Shown one piece after another: positions 1-7,279 of a DNA stretch of 9,627 nt. Made by a program: the position numbers and the translations under genes. Source of the stretch: Croceibacterium_A sp964439725 (GTDB taxonomy: Bacteria > Pseudomonadota > Alphaproteobacteria > Sphingomonadales > Sphingomonadaceae); assembly GCA_964439725.1 (NCBI GenBank), contig CAYTPY010000076.1:1-9627 (forward strand), in the 5' to 3' direction. Under the pieces are notes generated by a model. It was not told the origin of the DNA. It was given only the letters and a program-made list of their open reading frames with translations, and made no database searches. Every line of letters starts with the position of its first letter. The first letter of the stretch is position 1.

Positions 1-368
1 GCACGGCGGCGTTCTTCGTTGTCGGAGCGATCTGGTACACGGCGCTGTTCGGCCGCGCGTGGCAGCGGGAAGTGGGGTTGAGCGATAGCGAGCTCAAGTC
101 CGGACTGCCGATGCCGCTGATCTTCGGCCTGTGCCTGCTGCTCGAGCTGCTGGTGGTCATGACGCTCGGCCACTTGTTCGCCCGACTCGACCCGAACCCG
201 CGGGCGACGATGATGATTGCAACCGGGTTCGGTCTCACCATCATGGCTCCGGCGCTCGGCATTGCCTACCTGTTCGCGCGCAAGTCGCTCAAGCTGTTCC
301 TGATCGATGCCGGTCATTTCGTTGTCGGAATGGCCGCGGTTGGGGCAGTGTTCGTGTGGCTGGACTGA
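1..368 (+). CDS. DUF1761 domain-containing membrane protein (5' end outside window)
   Basis: The gene is open from the left edge; the first complete codon is at base 3 and the stop is TGA at 366-368, giving 121 visible residues. It is very hydrophobic, with about four membrane segments: the start of the fragment (up to GAIWY), roughly residues 37-60, 69-91 and 98-119. The opening GAIWYTALFGRAWQREVG, followed by an acidic LSDSEL stretch, resembles the G-x-x-WY-x-x-LFG-x-x-W signature of DUF1761 proteins. The closing LKLFLIDAGHFVVGM also fits the family C-terminus. Known members are about 130-140 residues, so only some 10-20 residues should be missing. ATG codons inside the fragment are not plausible starts because they would remove the first membrane segment. 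The biochemical role is unknown. The gene runs convergently into the K+ channel gene, with only 4 bp between the stops. Confidence 0.8.
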   Translation, partial: TAAFFVVGAIWYTALFGRAWQREVGLSDSELKSGLPMPLIFGLCLLLELLVVMTLGHLFARLDPNPRATMMIATGFGLTIMAPALGIAYLFARKSLKLFLIDAGHFVVGMAAVGAVFVWLD

Positions 369-372
369 AGGC

Positions 373-1440
373 TCAATCGCGGTCTTGCTCAGCGGCGGCG
401 GTCGAGCAGATCTCGACGATCAAGTCGCCTTCCTCGAGCGATCGAGCTTCCGTTTCCCAAAAGCCGTACGCGAGCCCGCCGCGGTAAATCCTGAGACCCC
501 GGCCGCAGCTCGCCAGGTCGTCGAGCGAGCGGCCGACCTCCTCGGGCTTCACTGGTCGCTCGATCAGTTGCACGCGGCCATCGACGGAAGCGAGATCGGC
601 CAGGTAATCGGCGATGTGCGCGCCCTGCGCGCTGCCGGCGAGGAGCAGGCCGGTGAAGCGCACCGGATTGATCACGTTGTTGGCACCCGCCTGCCGCGCC
701 AGCAGCTCGTTGTCGGCGGCGCGGATCACCACGCTGATCGGCACGTGCGGTGCCAGATGCCTCGCGGTCAGCACGATCAGGATCGAAGAGTCGTCCCGCC
801 CGGCGGAGACCAGCACGGTCTTCGCCTGGTCGATCCGCACTGCGATCAGGTGTTCGTCGCGGCTCCCGTCGCCTTCGATGACGTTGCAGCCGAGCTGCTC
901 GGCAATTTCGAGCCGTTCAGGATCGGGATCCATCACGACGATGCAGTGCGGGTCCGTGCCGCGTGCGATCAGCTCGTTGACCGCCTCGGACCCCGAGACC
1001 CCGTAGCCGAGCACCACGACATGGTCCGACAGCTGCTTCTGGATGCGGGCCATACGCCACTTCTCCCAACCGCGCTTGATGACGAAATTGTACGCCGCCC
1101 CAATGAAGATGAGGAGGACGAGAATCCTCACTGGAGTGACGATCACCGCTTCGAGCAGCCGCGCCCGATCGCTGACCGGCACGATGTCACCGTATCCCGT
1201 CGTCGTGACCGAGATCATCGTGAAGTAGACCACGTCGAGGAAGCTGATGTGTCCGTCGTGGGCGTCCCGCAAGCCTTCGCGATCAAACCAGTGGACCAGC
1301 ACGACCAGCAGCACCAGCAACAGCGCCGCTCCGAAGCGCAGGCCGATGTCGCCCCACACCGGAATCCGGATCATGCGCCGCAGCGGGGTAAAACGGCGCT
1401 GGCGGACCGCGTCGCGATGGCGGAGCGTCGGCCGTGCCAT
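373..1440 (-). CDS. Potassium channel subunit with cytoplasmic RCK (TrkA-N/TrkA-C) domain
   Basis: This is a 355-residue two-transmembrane K+ channel subunit, expected in the inner membrane as a tetramer. TM1 is at about 35-51. The pore loop carries the selectivity filter TTTGYGD (79-85), followed by IVPVS, and TM2 is at about 98-118. An RCK_N Rossmann domain starts near residue 139, with the nucleotide-binding GYGVSG (145-150) and an acidic residue after the second strand (D171 in VVMDPD). A C-terminal TrkA-C-like domain spans about 285-345. The order TM1-pore-TM2-RCK is that of MthK/GsuK-type ligand-gated channels. The ligand (Ca2+, NAD(H) or nucleotide) cannot be told from sequence. The ATG at 1440 lies 17 bp after the surE stop with only weak Shine-Dalgarno character, suggesting transcription from the serS-surE unit. 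The stop is 4 bp from the convergent DUF1761 gene. Confidence 0.92.
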   Translation of the reverse strand: MARPTLRHRDAVRQRRFTPLRRMIRIPVWGDIGLRFGAALLLVLLVVLVHWFDREGLRDAHDGHISFLDVVYFTMISVTTTGYGDIVPVSDRARLLEAVIVTPVRILVLLIFIGAAYNFVIKRGWEKWRMARIQKQLSDHVVVLGYGVSGSEAVNELIARGTDPHCIVVMDPDPERLEIAEQLGCNVIEGDGSRDEHLIAVRIDQAKTVLVSAGRDDSSILIVLTARHLAPHVPISVVIRAADNELLARQAGANNVINPVRFTGLLLAGSAQGAHIADYLADLASVDGRVQLIERPVKPEEVGRSLDDLASCGRGLRIYRGGLAYGFWETEARSLEEGDLIVEICSTAAAEQDRD

Positions 1441-1457
1441 CGCTTAGCCCGCGCGCC

Positions 1458-2213
1458 TCATCCGGCGTAGCTCTCCGCCAGCGTGCCGATCGAGGCATGG
1501 TGCGTCAGGTCGAGATGAAGCGGAGTGATCGACACGTAGCCGTCCGCGACCGCTTCGAGGTCGGTGCCATGATCGAGCGTGTGCTCGATGTCGTGGAGAC
1601 CGAACCAGTAGTACTGCCGCCCGCGCGGGTCCGTCCCTTCCTGAAGCGAGCCGCGCGCGTAGTCGTGGAATCCCTGCCGGACCACGCGGATGCCCTTGAC
1701 CGCGTAAGCCGGCAGCGGCGGAAAGTTGACGTTGACCACGGTCCGTTTGGCCATCTGCAAGTCCAGCAAGGGCGCCAGCACTTTCGCGGCCCAACCTTCG
1801 GCCGCGTTGAATGCGTGTCCGCCGTCGCGGATCGCCTGGCTCATCGCCACCGCGGGGATGCCGGCCAGCGCCGCTTCCATCGCCGCCGAGATCGTGCCCG
1901 AATAGGTAATGTCGTCGGCCAGGTTCTCACCGTTGTTGATGCCCGAGATGACGAGGTCGGGCCTGCGCTCGGCGAACAGCTTGCGCAGCGCCAGGTTCAC
2001 CGCGTCTGTCGGCGTGCCGGTAACGGAGAAGCGCCGCTCCCCATGCTCCCGGAGCCGGACTGGCGAATGCAGCGTCAGCGAGTGACCGGCGCCCGAGTTC
2101 TCCTCGGACGGTGCGCAGACCCAGACGTCGTCCGAAAGCTCGGCTGCGATCTTCTCCAGCAGCGCCAGCCCGGGTGCGAAAATCCCGTCGTCGTTGGTGA
2201 GCAGGATGCGCAT
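1458..2213 (-). CDS. surE: 5'/3'-nucleotidase SurE
   Basis: The 251-residue product is a full-length SurE, a cytoplasmic metal-dependent phosphatase of nucleoside 5'- and 3'-monophosphates (and, in some homologues, polyphosphate). The N-terminus MRILLTNDDGIFAPG is the SurE signature, with metal ligands D8 and D9. The other expected ligands are present: S40 in the ENSGAGHSLT stretch, and N93 in SGINNGENL (90-98). The family motif TYSGTISAAMEA is at 103-114. No catalytic residue is missing. The ATG overlaps nothing but directly follows the serS stop (TGA-ATG), with no clear Shine-Dalgarno sequence, so translation is probably coupled to serS. In many alphaproteobacteria pcm follows surE; here a K+ channel gene does. 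Confidence 0.97.
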   Translation of the reverse strand: MRILLTNDDGIFAPGLALLEKIAAELSDDVWVCAPSEENSGAGHSLTLHSPVRLREHGERRFSVTGTPTDAVNLALRKLFAERRPDLVISGINNGENLADDITYSGTISAAMEAALAGIPAVAMSQAIRDGGHAFNAAEGWAAKVLAPLLDLQMAKRTVVNVNFPPLPAYAVKGIRVVRQGFHDYARGSLQEGTDPRGRQYYWFGLHDIEHTLDHGTDLEAVADGYVSITPLHLDLTHHASIGTLAESYAG

Positions 2214-2216
2214 TCA
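2211..2216 (-). promoter_or_regulatory. serS/surE stop-start junction (TGA-ATG)
   Basis: On the minus strand the serS stop TGA (2216-2214) is followed with no gap by the surE ATG (2213-2211). No purine-rich ribosome binding site stands in front of the ATG. This suggests translational coupling, with ribosomes re-initiating on surE after finishing serS. Confidence 0.7.
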
Positions 2217-3494
2217 GGCCGGAGGCGCCAGGCGCCCGATCCCACCGATGTAGGCCCGCAGCGCCTCTGGCACCGTCACGCTGCCGTCTTCCTGCTGGTA
2301 GTTCTCCAGCACCGCGACCAAAGTCCGCCCGACAGCGAGCCCCGAGCCGTTCAGGGTATGCACGAAGGCCGTGCCCTTTTGCCCCTCCGGCCGGAAGCGC
2401 GCGTTCATCCGCCGCGCCTGGAAATCGCCGCACCAGGAAACCGAGCTGATCTCGCGGTAGGCCTGCTGTCCCGGCAGCCAGACTTCGAGGTCGTAAGTCT
2501 TGCGCGCGCCGAAGCCCATGTCGCCCGCGCAGAGCAGCATCTTCCGATAGGGCAGCTCCAGCGCTTCCAGCACCAGCTCCGCCGAGCGGACCATGTGCTC
2601 GTGCTCGGCCTGCCAGTCGTCCGGCCGGCAGATCGCCACCAACTCGACTTTATCGAACTGGTGCTGGCGGATGTAGCCCCGGGTATCCTTGCCCGCCGCG
2701 CCCGCTTCCGAACGGAAACACGGGGTGAGGGCGGTCAGCCGGATCGGGCGCGAAAGGCCGTCAAGGATCTGCTCGCGGACCGAGTTGGTCAGGCTGACTT
2801 CGGCGGTAGGGATCAACCAACGGCCGTCGGTGGTGCGGAACAAGTCATCGGCGAACTTCGGCAGTTGCCCGGTGCCGTACACCGCCTCGTCACGCACCAG
2901 CAGGGGCGGCGCGCATTCGGTGTAGCCGCGCTCGCTGGTTTGGAAGTCGAGCATGAACTGCGCCAGAGCCCGCTGCAGGCGGGCCATCTGCCCACGCAAG
3001 AACGCGAACCGGGCGCCAGACATGGCGGCGGCTGTTTCGAAATCAAGGCCGAGAGCGGGGCCGAGATCGGCGTGTTCTTTCGCTTCGAACGCGAACGCGC
3101 GCGGCTCGCCCCAGCGGGCAATCTCGACGTTATCCTTCTCGTCCTCGCCGGAGGGCACATCCTCGGCCGGCAGGTTGGGCAGGGCCGCCAGCATCGCGTC
3201 TAGCTCGGAGCTCAGCGCGCGATCTTCCTCCTCGAGCGCCGGCATCGTATCTTTGAGCTGCGCGACTTCCGCCTTCAGCGCGTCGGCCGCAGCGGCGTCG
3301 CCTTTGCCCATCGCGGCGCCGATCGCCTTCGAGGCTTCGTTGCGCCGCGCCTGCGCTTCTTGCACCTGCGTCGTCACCGCACGGCGGCGCTCGTCGAGCT
3401 CCACGATGCGGGCAGCGGCGGGCTCAGCGCCTCTTCGCGCTAGGCTGGCATCGAAAGCTTCGGGGTTCTCGCGGATGGAACGGAGATCGTGCAT
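2214..3494 (-). CDS. serS: Serine--tRNA ligase (SerRS)
   Basis: SerRS is a class II aminoacyl-tRNA synthetase that charges tRNA-Ser with serine in the cytoplasm. The 426-residue length is standard. An N-terminal coiled-coil arm for tRNA binding covers about 1-105, with long Glu/Lys/Ala-rich helices. The serine-binding TAE is at 230-232. Motif 2 (FRSEAGAAGKDTRG, 260-273, then HQFDKVE) and motif 3 (LNGSGLAVGRTLVAVLE, 381-397) are intact. The conserved DFQARR block is at 357-362; it is preceded by SVSWCG, where many bacteria have SCSNCG or similar. The ATG at 3494 was chosen because MHDLRSIRENP is the usual SerRS start. The open frame runs much further upstream, but that extension has no family match and opposes the sulfotransferase gene. 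No clear Shine-Dalgarno sequence precedes the ATG. It is the first gene of the serS-surE-channel unit. Confidence 0.98.
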   Translation of the reverse strand: MHDLRSIRENPEAFDASLARRGAEPAAARIVELDERRRAVTTQVQEAQARRNEASKAIGAAMGKGDAAAADALKAEVAQLKDTMPALEEEDRALSSELDAMLAALPNLPAEDVPSGEDEKDNVEIARWGEPRAFAFEAKEHADLGPALGLDFETAAAMSGARFAFLRGQMARLQRALAQFMLDFQTSERGYTECAPPLLVRDEAVYGTGQLPKFADDLFRTTDGRWLIPTAEVSLTNSVREQILDGLSRPIRLTALTPCFRSEAGAAGKDTRGYIRQHQFDKVELVAICRPDDWQAEHEHMVRSAELVLEALELPYRKMLLCAGDMGFGARKTYDLEVWLPGQQAYREISSVSWCGDFQARRMNARFRPEGQKGTAFVHTLNGSGLAVGRTLVAVLENYQQEDGSVTVPEALRAYIGGIGRLAPPA

Positions 3495-3635
3495 AACCGC
3501 GGGCACTATGCCGGTCCCAGGCGGCTGGCAAGCCGGCCCTCGAGGGGGAACCGGGTTGCGGCCCGTGGATAATCTTGCCAACCTTGTTGGCAGGCCATCG
3601 CCGGCGACCGTCAACCGCAAGCGGGACGAGACAGC
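3495..3635. promoter_or_regulatory. Divergent promoter region between serS and the sulfotransferase gene
   Basis: These 141 bp separate the two divergent starts and must hold at least one promoter for each direction. I could not identify a convincing -35/-10 pair. A GATAAT at 3568-3573 on the plus strand is the most -10-like hexamer, but it has no good -35 partner about 17 bp upstream. A dyad lies just downstream of it and is listed separately. Confidence 0.4.
3576..3592. repeat. 17-bp dyad in the serS/sulfotransferase spacer
   Basis: TGCCAAC at 3576-3582 and GTTGGCA at 3586-3592 are perfect inverted copies separated by CTT. Its place between two divergent genes, beside a GATAAT hexamer, makes a transcription-factor operator possible. 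It has no T-tract and sits upstream of both genes, so it is not a terminator. The regulator is unknown. Confidence 0.5.
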
Positions 3636-4952
3636 TTGACCGAAGCGACTATTCGCCCGCCGCGGCGCACCCGGTTCATTGATGCGATGAATGCCGCGAT
3701 GGGCCTGGCCCGCGCCTGCGGGTGGGCCGAACGGCCGGTGCTGGAAAAGGACACGCTGCTCCGCCGCGCCTGCGAATTCACCGGCCTCGATGACTTCGGC
3801 GACCGCTGGTTCGAGCAGCCGCTGCAAGTGCTGCTCGATGCCCTCCGCTCCGAAGCGCGGCTCAATGCCGCCGGCGAGTGGTCGGCGCGGGCGCAGATCG
3901 AGAAGATGCTGATCGACCGGCTGCGGGCTGAACAATGGTTTGCCCGGCACCCCGAAATCCTGGCGCGTCCGCTGCCGCATCCTGTGATCGTCGTCGGTCC
4001 GATGCGATCCGGCACGACCCGGATGCACCGGCTGTTGGCCGCCGACCGCCGCTTCAGCCACTTGCGCAGCTTCGAGACGATCAGTCCGGTGCCTCGACCA
4101 GAGTTCGAACCGGGCGAGCCGGATTTTCGTGTCACGCTGGCCGCACGGATCATGCGCGTCGCCCGGCTCGCCAATCCTCGCACGCTGACGATCCACCCGA
4201 CCGGCCCCCTGGAGCCCGAGGAGGAACTGGGCCTGCTGGTCCACAGCTTCTGGAGCACCAAGCACGACGCCCAGTGGTGGGTTCCGAGCTACGGGCGCTG
4301 GTGCGAGCAGCAGGACCCGACGCCGGCCTACGAGCAGATGGCGCGCCTGCTCAAGCTGGTCGGCTGGTCGCAGCAAGCATCCAGCCTGCGGCCGTGGGTG
4401 CTCAAGACGCCGCAGCACATGCTCGACCTGCGAGTGTTGATGAAGGTCTTCCCCGATGCACGGCTAATCTTCACTCACCGCGATCCGCTAGCCGTCGTCG
4501 GCAGCGCGGCCTCGCTCGCCTGGAATCAGACTGTGATCTATTCCGATCATGCCGATCCGCACGCGATCGGCCGCGAGTGGCTGCGCAAGACGCGGCTGCA
4601 GGTCGAGCGCATGGATGCGGCACGGGCGCAAATACCCGCAGAACGCCGGATCGATGTGCATTACGAAGAGATGGAGCACGATTGGCGCGGTACGGTGGGG
4701 CGGGTCTATCGCTTCCTCGGCCTCGATATCGAGCCTGCGCTTGCCGGTATGGAAGCCTACCAGCAGCGAGCCGCCGCCTTGAAGCGTTATCCGCATCGCT
4801 ACAGCCTGGAAGAGTTCGGGCTAAGCTCGGCCGCGGTTCTCGATGAGTTGGGTGACTACGTGCAGAACTACGGCATCTCGATTGAAGAGCGGCCGGCCCG
4901 AGCCGCTCCGGCTCGGCTTGGCAGAAGACCGGGCCGGCCGGAGCTTGCCTGA
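3636..4952 (+). CDS. Sulfotransferase family protein (PAPS-dependent, Sulfotransfer_3 type)
   Basis: The product (438 residues) should transfer sulfate from PAPS to an unidentified acceptor in the cytoplasm. The 5'-phosphosulfate loop is GPMRSGTTRMH (121-131), after a hydrophobic beta strand (PVIVV). The 3'-phosphate-binding motif is FTHRDPLAVVGS (279-290), with R282 and S290. A conserved VLKTPQHM (255-262) lies between them. The N-terminal EFTGLDDFGDRWF (47-59) is typical of a family of roughly 400-residue bacterial sulfotransferases. The start given is TTG at 3636, with a weak GAG five bases upstream. An in-frame ATG at 3687 (residue 18) is the alternative and would keep all motifs. The C-terminal tail (about 419-438) is rich in Arg, Ala and Pro, and its DNA is highly self-complementary. 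There is no signal peptide. No biosynthetic partner gene is present, so the acceptor cannot be predicted. Confidence 0.9.
   Translation: MTEATIRPPRRTRFIDAMNAAMGLARACGWAERPVLEKDTLLRRACEFTGLDDFGDRWFEQPLQVLLDALRSEARLNAAGEWSARAQIEKMLIDRLRAEQWFARHPEILARPLPHPVIVVGPMRSGTTRMHRLLAADRRFSHLRSFETISPVPRPEFEPGEPDFRVTLAARIMRVARLANPRTLTIHPTGPLEPEEELGLLVHSFWSTKHDAQWWVPSYGRWCEQQDPTPAYEQMARLLKLVGWSQQASSLRPWVLKTPQHMLDLRVLMKVFPDARLIFTHRDPLAVVGSAASLAWNQTVIYSDHADPHAIGREWLRKTRLQVERMDAARAQIPAERRIDVHYEEMEHDWRGTVGRVYRFLGLDIEPALAGMEAYQQRAAALKRYPHRYSLEEFGLSSAAVLDELGDYVQNYGISIEERPARAAPARLGRRPGRPELA
4891..4939. repeat. Nested inverted repeats at the 3' end of the sulfotransferase gene
   Basis: Within the last codons of the gene, GGCCGGCCCG (4891-4900) is inverted as CGGGCCGGCC (4930-4939). 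Inside this, CCGAGCCG (4898-4905) and CGGCTCGG (4909-4916) form an 8-bp stem with a 3-base loop. The inner stem shares three bases with the outer one, so the two either nest with a shortened outer stem or compete. No T-tract follows. It could slow or stop transcription before the convergent neighbour, or merely encode an unconstrained protein tail. Confidence 0.55.
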
Positions 4953-4965
4953 GCGCCGCGCATTG

Positions 4966-4978
4966 GCTCGAAGCGAGC
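4966..4978. terminator. Weak hairpin between convergent genes
   Basis: The 33-bp gap between the sulfotransferase stop and the minus-strand membrane protein stop contains GCTCG (4966-4970) and CGAGC (4974-4978) around AAG. A short TTT follows eight bases later on the plus strand (4985-4987). The 5-bp stem is small, so this is only a tentative terminator. Confidence 0.25.
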
Positions 4979-4985
4979 GAGAGCT

Positions 4986-5579
4986 TTACGAACCGGGTCT
5001 GGCCGCCGTGGCCATGAAGAGCGGCAGCGTCAGATGAACGATTGATCCGATCAGTACGGCGTAGAGGATCGTCCCCACTCCGACGGTCCCACCCAAGATC
5101 CAGCCGGTTGCCAGCACGGTCAGTTCGATCCCGGTTCGAACCCTGCGGATGGACCAGCCCGTCCGGGCCGCGACTCCGGTCATGAGCCCGTCCCGCGGGC
5201 CGGGACCGAAGCCGGCGCCGATATAAGCGCTGGTGGCAATGCCGTTGAGGATGATGCCGCCCGCCAGCATGGCCGACTGCGCGGATAGCAGCGTGATCTC
5301 CGGCAACAGCCAGAGCCCGAGATCTGCCGCGAGCCCGATGACCAGCATGTTGCTGATGGTTCCCAGCCCCGGCCGCTCGCGCAGCGGAATCCACAGCAAG
5401 AGTACGAAGGCGCCGCTGATGATAACGACAGTGCCGAAGCTGAGCAGTGTCCGCTCTGCCAGGCCCTCGTGGAAGACATCCCACGGGTTGAGCCCGAGGC
5501 CCGAGCGGAGCATCATTGCCGAGGATAGCCCGTAAAGGAGCAACCCAGCGTATAGCTGGCCGAGGCGCCGGATCATCAT
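4986..5579 (-). CDS. YczE/YitT-like multi-pass inner-membrane protein
   Basis: The product is about 197 residues, with roughly five membrane segments (about 8-24, 48-65, 74-92, 102-122 and 152-185). It resembles the YczE/YyaS/YitT group of uncharacterised membrane proteins. Diagnostic stretches are GLGLNPWDVFHEGL (27-40), the first loop typical of these proteins, and GFGPGPRDGLMTG (123-135). The ATG at 5579 (or the adjacent ATG at 5576) is preferred because family members begin with a short basic stretch just before TM1, here IRRLGQLYAG. No Shine-Dalgarno sequence stands in front of it. GTG at 5669 or ATG at 5660 would add about 27-30 residues rich in Arg and Pro, lying only 13-22 bp after the FUSC stop. 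The gene follows the FUSC gene on the same strand and is probably co-transcribed. Its function is unknown. Confidence 0.85.
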   Translation of the reverse strand: MMIRRLGQLYAGLLLYGLSSAMMLRSGLGLNPWDVFHEGLAERTLLSFGTVVIISGAFVLLLWIPLRERPGLGTISNMLVIGLAADLGLWLLPEITLLSAQSAMLAGGIILNGIATSAYIGAGFGPGPRDGLMTGVAARTGWSIRRVRTGIELTVLATGWILGGTVGVGTILYAVLIGSIVHLTLPLFMATAARPGS

Positions 5580-5682
5580 CGGGGACGGGTTACAGGAAGT
5601 CGCGGCCAGGAACAGAGGGCGCGGGGGGTTTCTGCCGAGCCGGCGAGGCAGGCGCGCCATAATGACCACCGCACCCCGTGCC

Positions 5683-6801
5683 TCATGGAAGCGGGGCGGG
5701 CGTCCTGTCAGGGGCCAGGCGGGCCTGCACGACGCGGCGCACTCGCCGGCTGTGCAAGACGGCGGCGCCAGCCAGCCCGATCAAGGCGCCGATTATGGTG
5801 TCGATCAACCTGGCTTGCATGAGGGCATCCACCGTCGCCGTGCCTGGGCTGGTACTCTCCGCCAGGACGATCGTCAGCGGCGTGATGAAGATGGCAGCGA
5901 ACGCATAGTGCCGCACCACCGCCGTTTCGATCAGGAAGGTGAGCACAGTTACGGCCAAGGCTATCGACCAGGCTGTCGTCAGGAAAGGGTAGAGCAACCA
6001 AGTCAACGCAATGCCGATAGCGGTGCCGACGATACGGTGAACGTTGCGGCTCCATGAGGCCCGTAAAGTGACGCCTTGCATGATGGCGATGCAGCTGACC
6101 GGCACCCAATAAGCGCGCTCGAGTTCGAACCAGGTCGCCACCCCGAGCGAGGCGCCGACGAACAACCCCATGACGATCGCGTCGGAGACTGCCGCTTGAC
6201 GATCCTGCGCGGATGGCGATCTCACCGGTAAGGGAAAGCGGTGTCGCAGGATGTAGATGCTGTAGATGACCGCGATCGCGCAGGCCCATATGCAGCCGAT
6301 GGCAAAGTAGCCGAGGGTTGCCATCGGCCCGGCCGGGTTGACCGGCGCGAACGCCGCAATGGATGCGGCCATGACCATGAAGATGGGGCCCGGCGGAGCC
6401 ACGTTCTGGAACCTACTGAACAAAGCTGCGCCGACTGCCACCACGGAAATCAGGGGGATCGCTGCCCCGGGCGCGACGTGGCTCGCCAAGCCGAGTGCAA
6501 AGCTGACGATCATCGCGAAAGCCGAGGCCATGATAACGGGAATGCGATGGTTCAGGCGGGTGCCTGGCAGGTACAGGAACGACAAGCCAGCGACGGCACC
6601 CAAGGCGCCCTCGGTGGGCAAGCCAAAGTAGACTCCGAACGCAACCGGTGCGCCGCTGGCTATGGCGGCCGCGAAAGGGAGCTGCCACGGACGATCGCTA
6701 CGGCGGAAGGTCAGGAGGGCGGCCGCCTCCTTTTGCGCAAACCGACCGAGCGCCTTCAAGCCGAAGCGTGACATGCGGTCTGGTCGCATGGTGGCGGCCA
6801 A
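5683..6801 (-). CDS. FUSC family protein (fusaric acid resistance/aromatic acid exporter type)
   Basis: The 372-residue membrane protein has two hydrophobic halves, the layout of FUSC-type proteins. The N-terminal half has segments at about 42-60, 64-79, 89-107, 114-128, 138-152 and 162-185, followed by a polar linker (186-203). The C-terminal half, about 205-350, carries the FUSC_2-like block: FELERAYWVPVSCIAIMQ (225-242), a charged loop with RNVHRIVGTAIG (252-263), and further segments at about 264-292, 298-314 and 333-349. FUSC proteins are linked to efflux of aromatic acids, but the substrate here is unknown. At 372 residues it lacks the large extra domains of AaeB-type pumps. The TTG at 6801 is taken as start because GGAG lies seven bases upstream (6812-6809). 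In-frame ATGs at 6789 and 6774 are alternatives with no such site. It lies between the small anchored protein gene and the YczE-like gene. Confidence 0.87.
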   Translation of the reverse strand: MAATMRPDRMSRFGLKALGRFAQKEAAALLTFRRSDRPWQLPFAAAIASGAPVAFGVYFGLPTEGALGAVAGLSFLYLPGTRLNHRIPVIMASAFAMIVSFALGLASHVAPGAAIPLISVVAVGAALFSRFQNVAPPGPIFMVMAASIAAFAPVNPAGPMATLGYFAIGCIWACAIAVIYSIYILRHRFPLPVRSPSAQDRQAAVSDAIVMGLFVGASLGVATWFELERAYWVPVSCIAIMQGVTLRASWSRNVHRIVGTAIGIALTWLLYPFLTTAWSIALAVTVLTFLIETAVVRHYAFAAIFITPLTIVLAESTSPGTATVDALMQARLIDTIIGALIGLAGAAVLHSRRVRRVVQARLAPDRTPAPLP

Positions 6802-6808
6802 GGCGCAA

Positions 6809-6812
6809 CTCC
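6809..6812 (-). promoter_or_regulatory. Ribosome binding site deciding the FUSC TTG start
   Basis: GGAG on the minus strand lies seven bases before TTG at 6801. It is about 19 bases from the ATG at 6789, too far to serve it. This favours the rare TTG start. Confidence 0.5.
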
Positions 6813-6869
6813 GGCGCGCGCAGTCTCTATACCGCCGCGAACGGTGGCAGCGGCGGCGGGGCCACCTGC

Positions 6870-7169
6870 TTAAAGGAACAAGAGGGTTCCGATAATGGCG
6901 GTCACCATTGCCGCCGCGATCCAGAGCGATGGCACGGCAACGGGCCGAGATTGATCGCTATGGTCCGGTATGAGCCGGTCCAGCTTGCTTCTGAGGCCAG
7001 GGATGCTGCGCAAGTTGCGCATCTCATCGCGGCTCGCTGACTTCGTGAAGTGGACGAGTTCATCCCGCTCCGTTTCGGTGAGGTGCGGGTACTGGGCCAG
7101 CAACACGGCGATCCGGCCATTGGGGTAGGCCACGGCGGACAGCTCGAACTCGTTGAATGCGGTTGACAT
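6870..7169 (-). CDS. Small protein with C-terminal transmembrane anchor (uncharacterised)
   Basis: The product is 99 residues and I cannot assign a named family. Residues 1-70 are soluble and predicted helical, with a charged middle: YPHLTETERDELVHFTKS (27-44), then RDEMRNLRSIPGLRSKLDRL (47-66). The last 18-19 residues, from about SLW (81-83) to the terminal LLFL, form one membrane segment that ends the protein. This is the form of a tail-anchored protein with its bulk in the cytoplasm. The L-T-x-x-E-R-x-E-x-x-x-F pattern recalls short hypothetical proteins of sphingomonads, but this is from memory. The ATG at 7169 is chosen because CGGAG ends six bases upstream; an in-frame ATG at 7199 would add ten residues without such a site. 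It is the first gene of a minus-strand group, 68 bp before the FUSC gene. Confidence 0.72.
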   Translation of the reverse strand: MSTAFNEFELSAVAYPNGRIAVLLAQYPHLTETERDELVHFTKSASRDEMRNLRSIPGLRSKLDRLIPDHSDQSRPVAVPSLWIAAAMVTAIIGTLLFL

Positions 7170-7279
7170 GGAAAGCTCCGAACTTGGGATGTTGCGCATG
7201 CACCGCGAGCGACTGGCATCTCGGCCGAGTTTCCCAAGCTTTTGGAATCAGAGCCGGCCGCACTTGCGCGCGCACGCAC

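Noticed and set aside
307..1470. Long plus-strand open frame opposite the K+ channel gene (387 codons)
   Set aside because: It is Asp/His/Arg rich without domain character and lies antisense to a channel gene with intact motifs. It is a by-product of G+C-rich codon usage.
1434..3203. Plus-strand open frame of 589 codons across surE and serS
   Set aside because: It is antisense to two well-recognised housekeeping genes, and its composition (Arg, Gln, His, Val) is typical of complementary-strand frames in G+C-rich DNA.
3495..4418. Upstream extension of the serS frame on the minus strand (308 extra codons)
   Set aside because: SerRS normally starts with MHDLRSIREN at 3494. The extension lies opposite the sulfotransferase gene and has no domain character.
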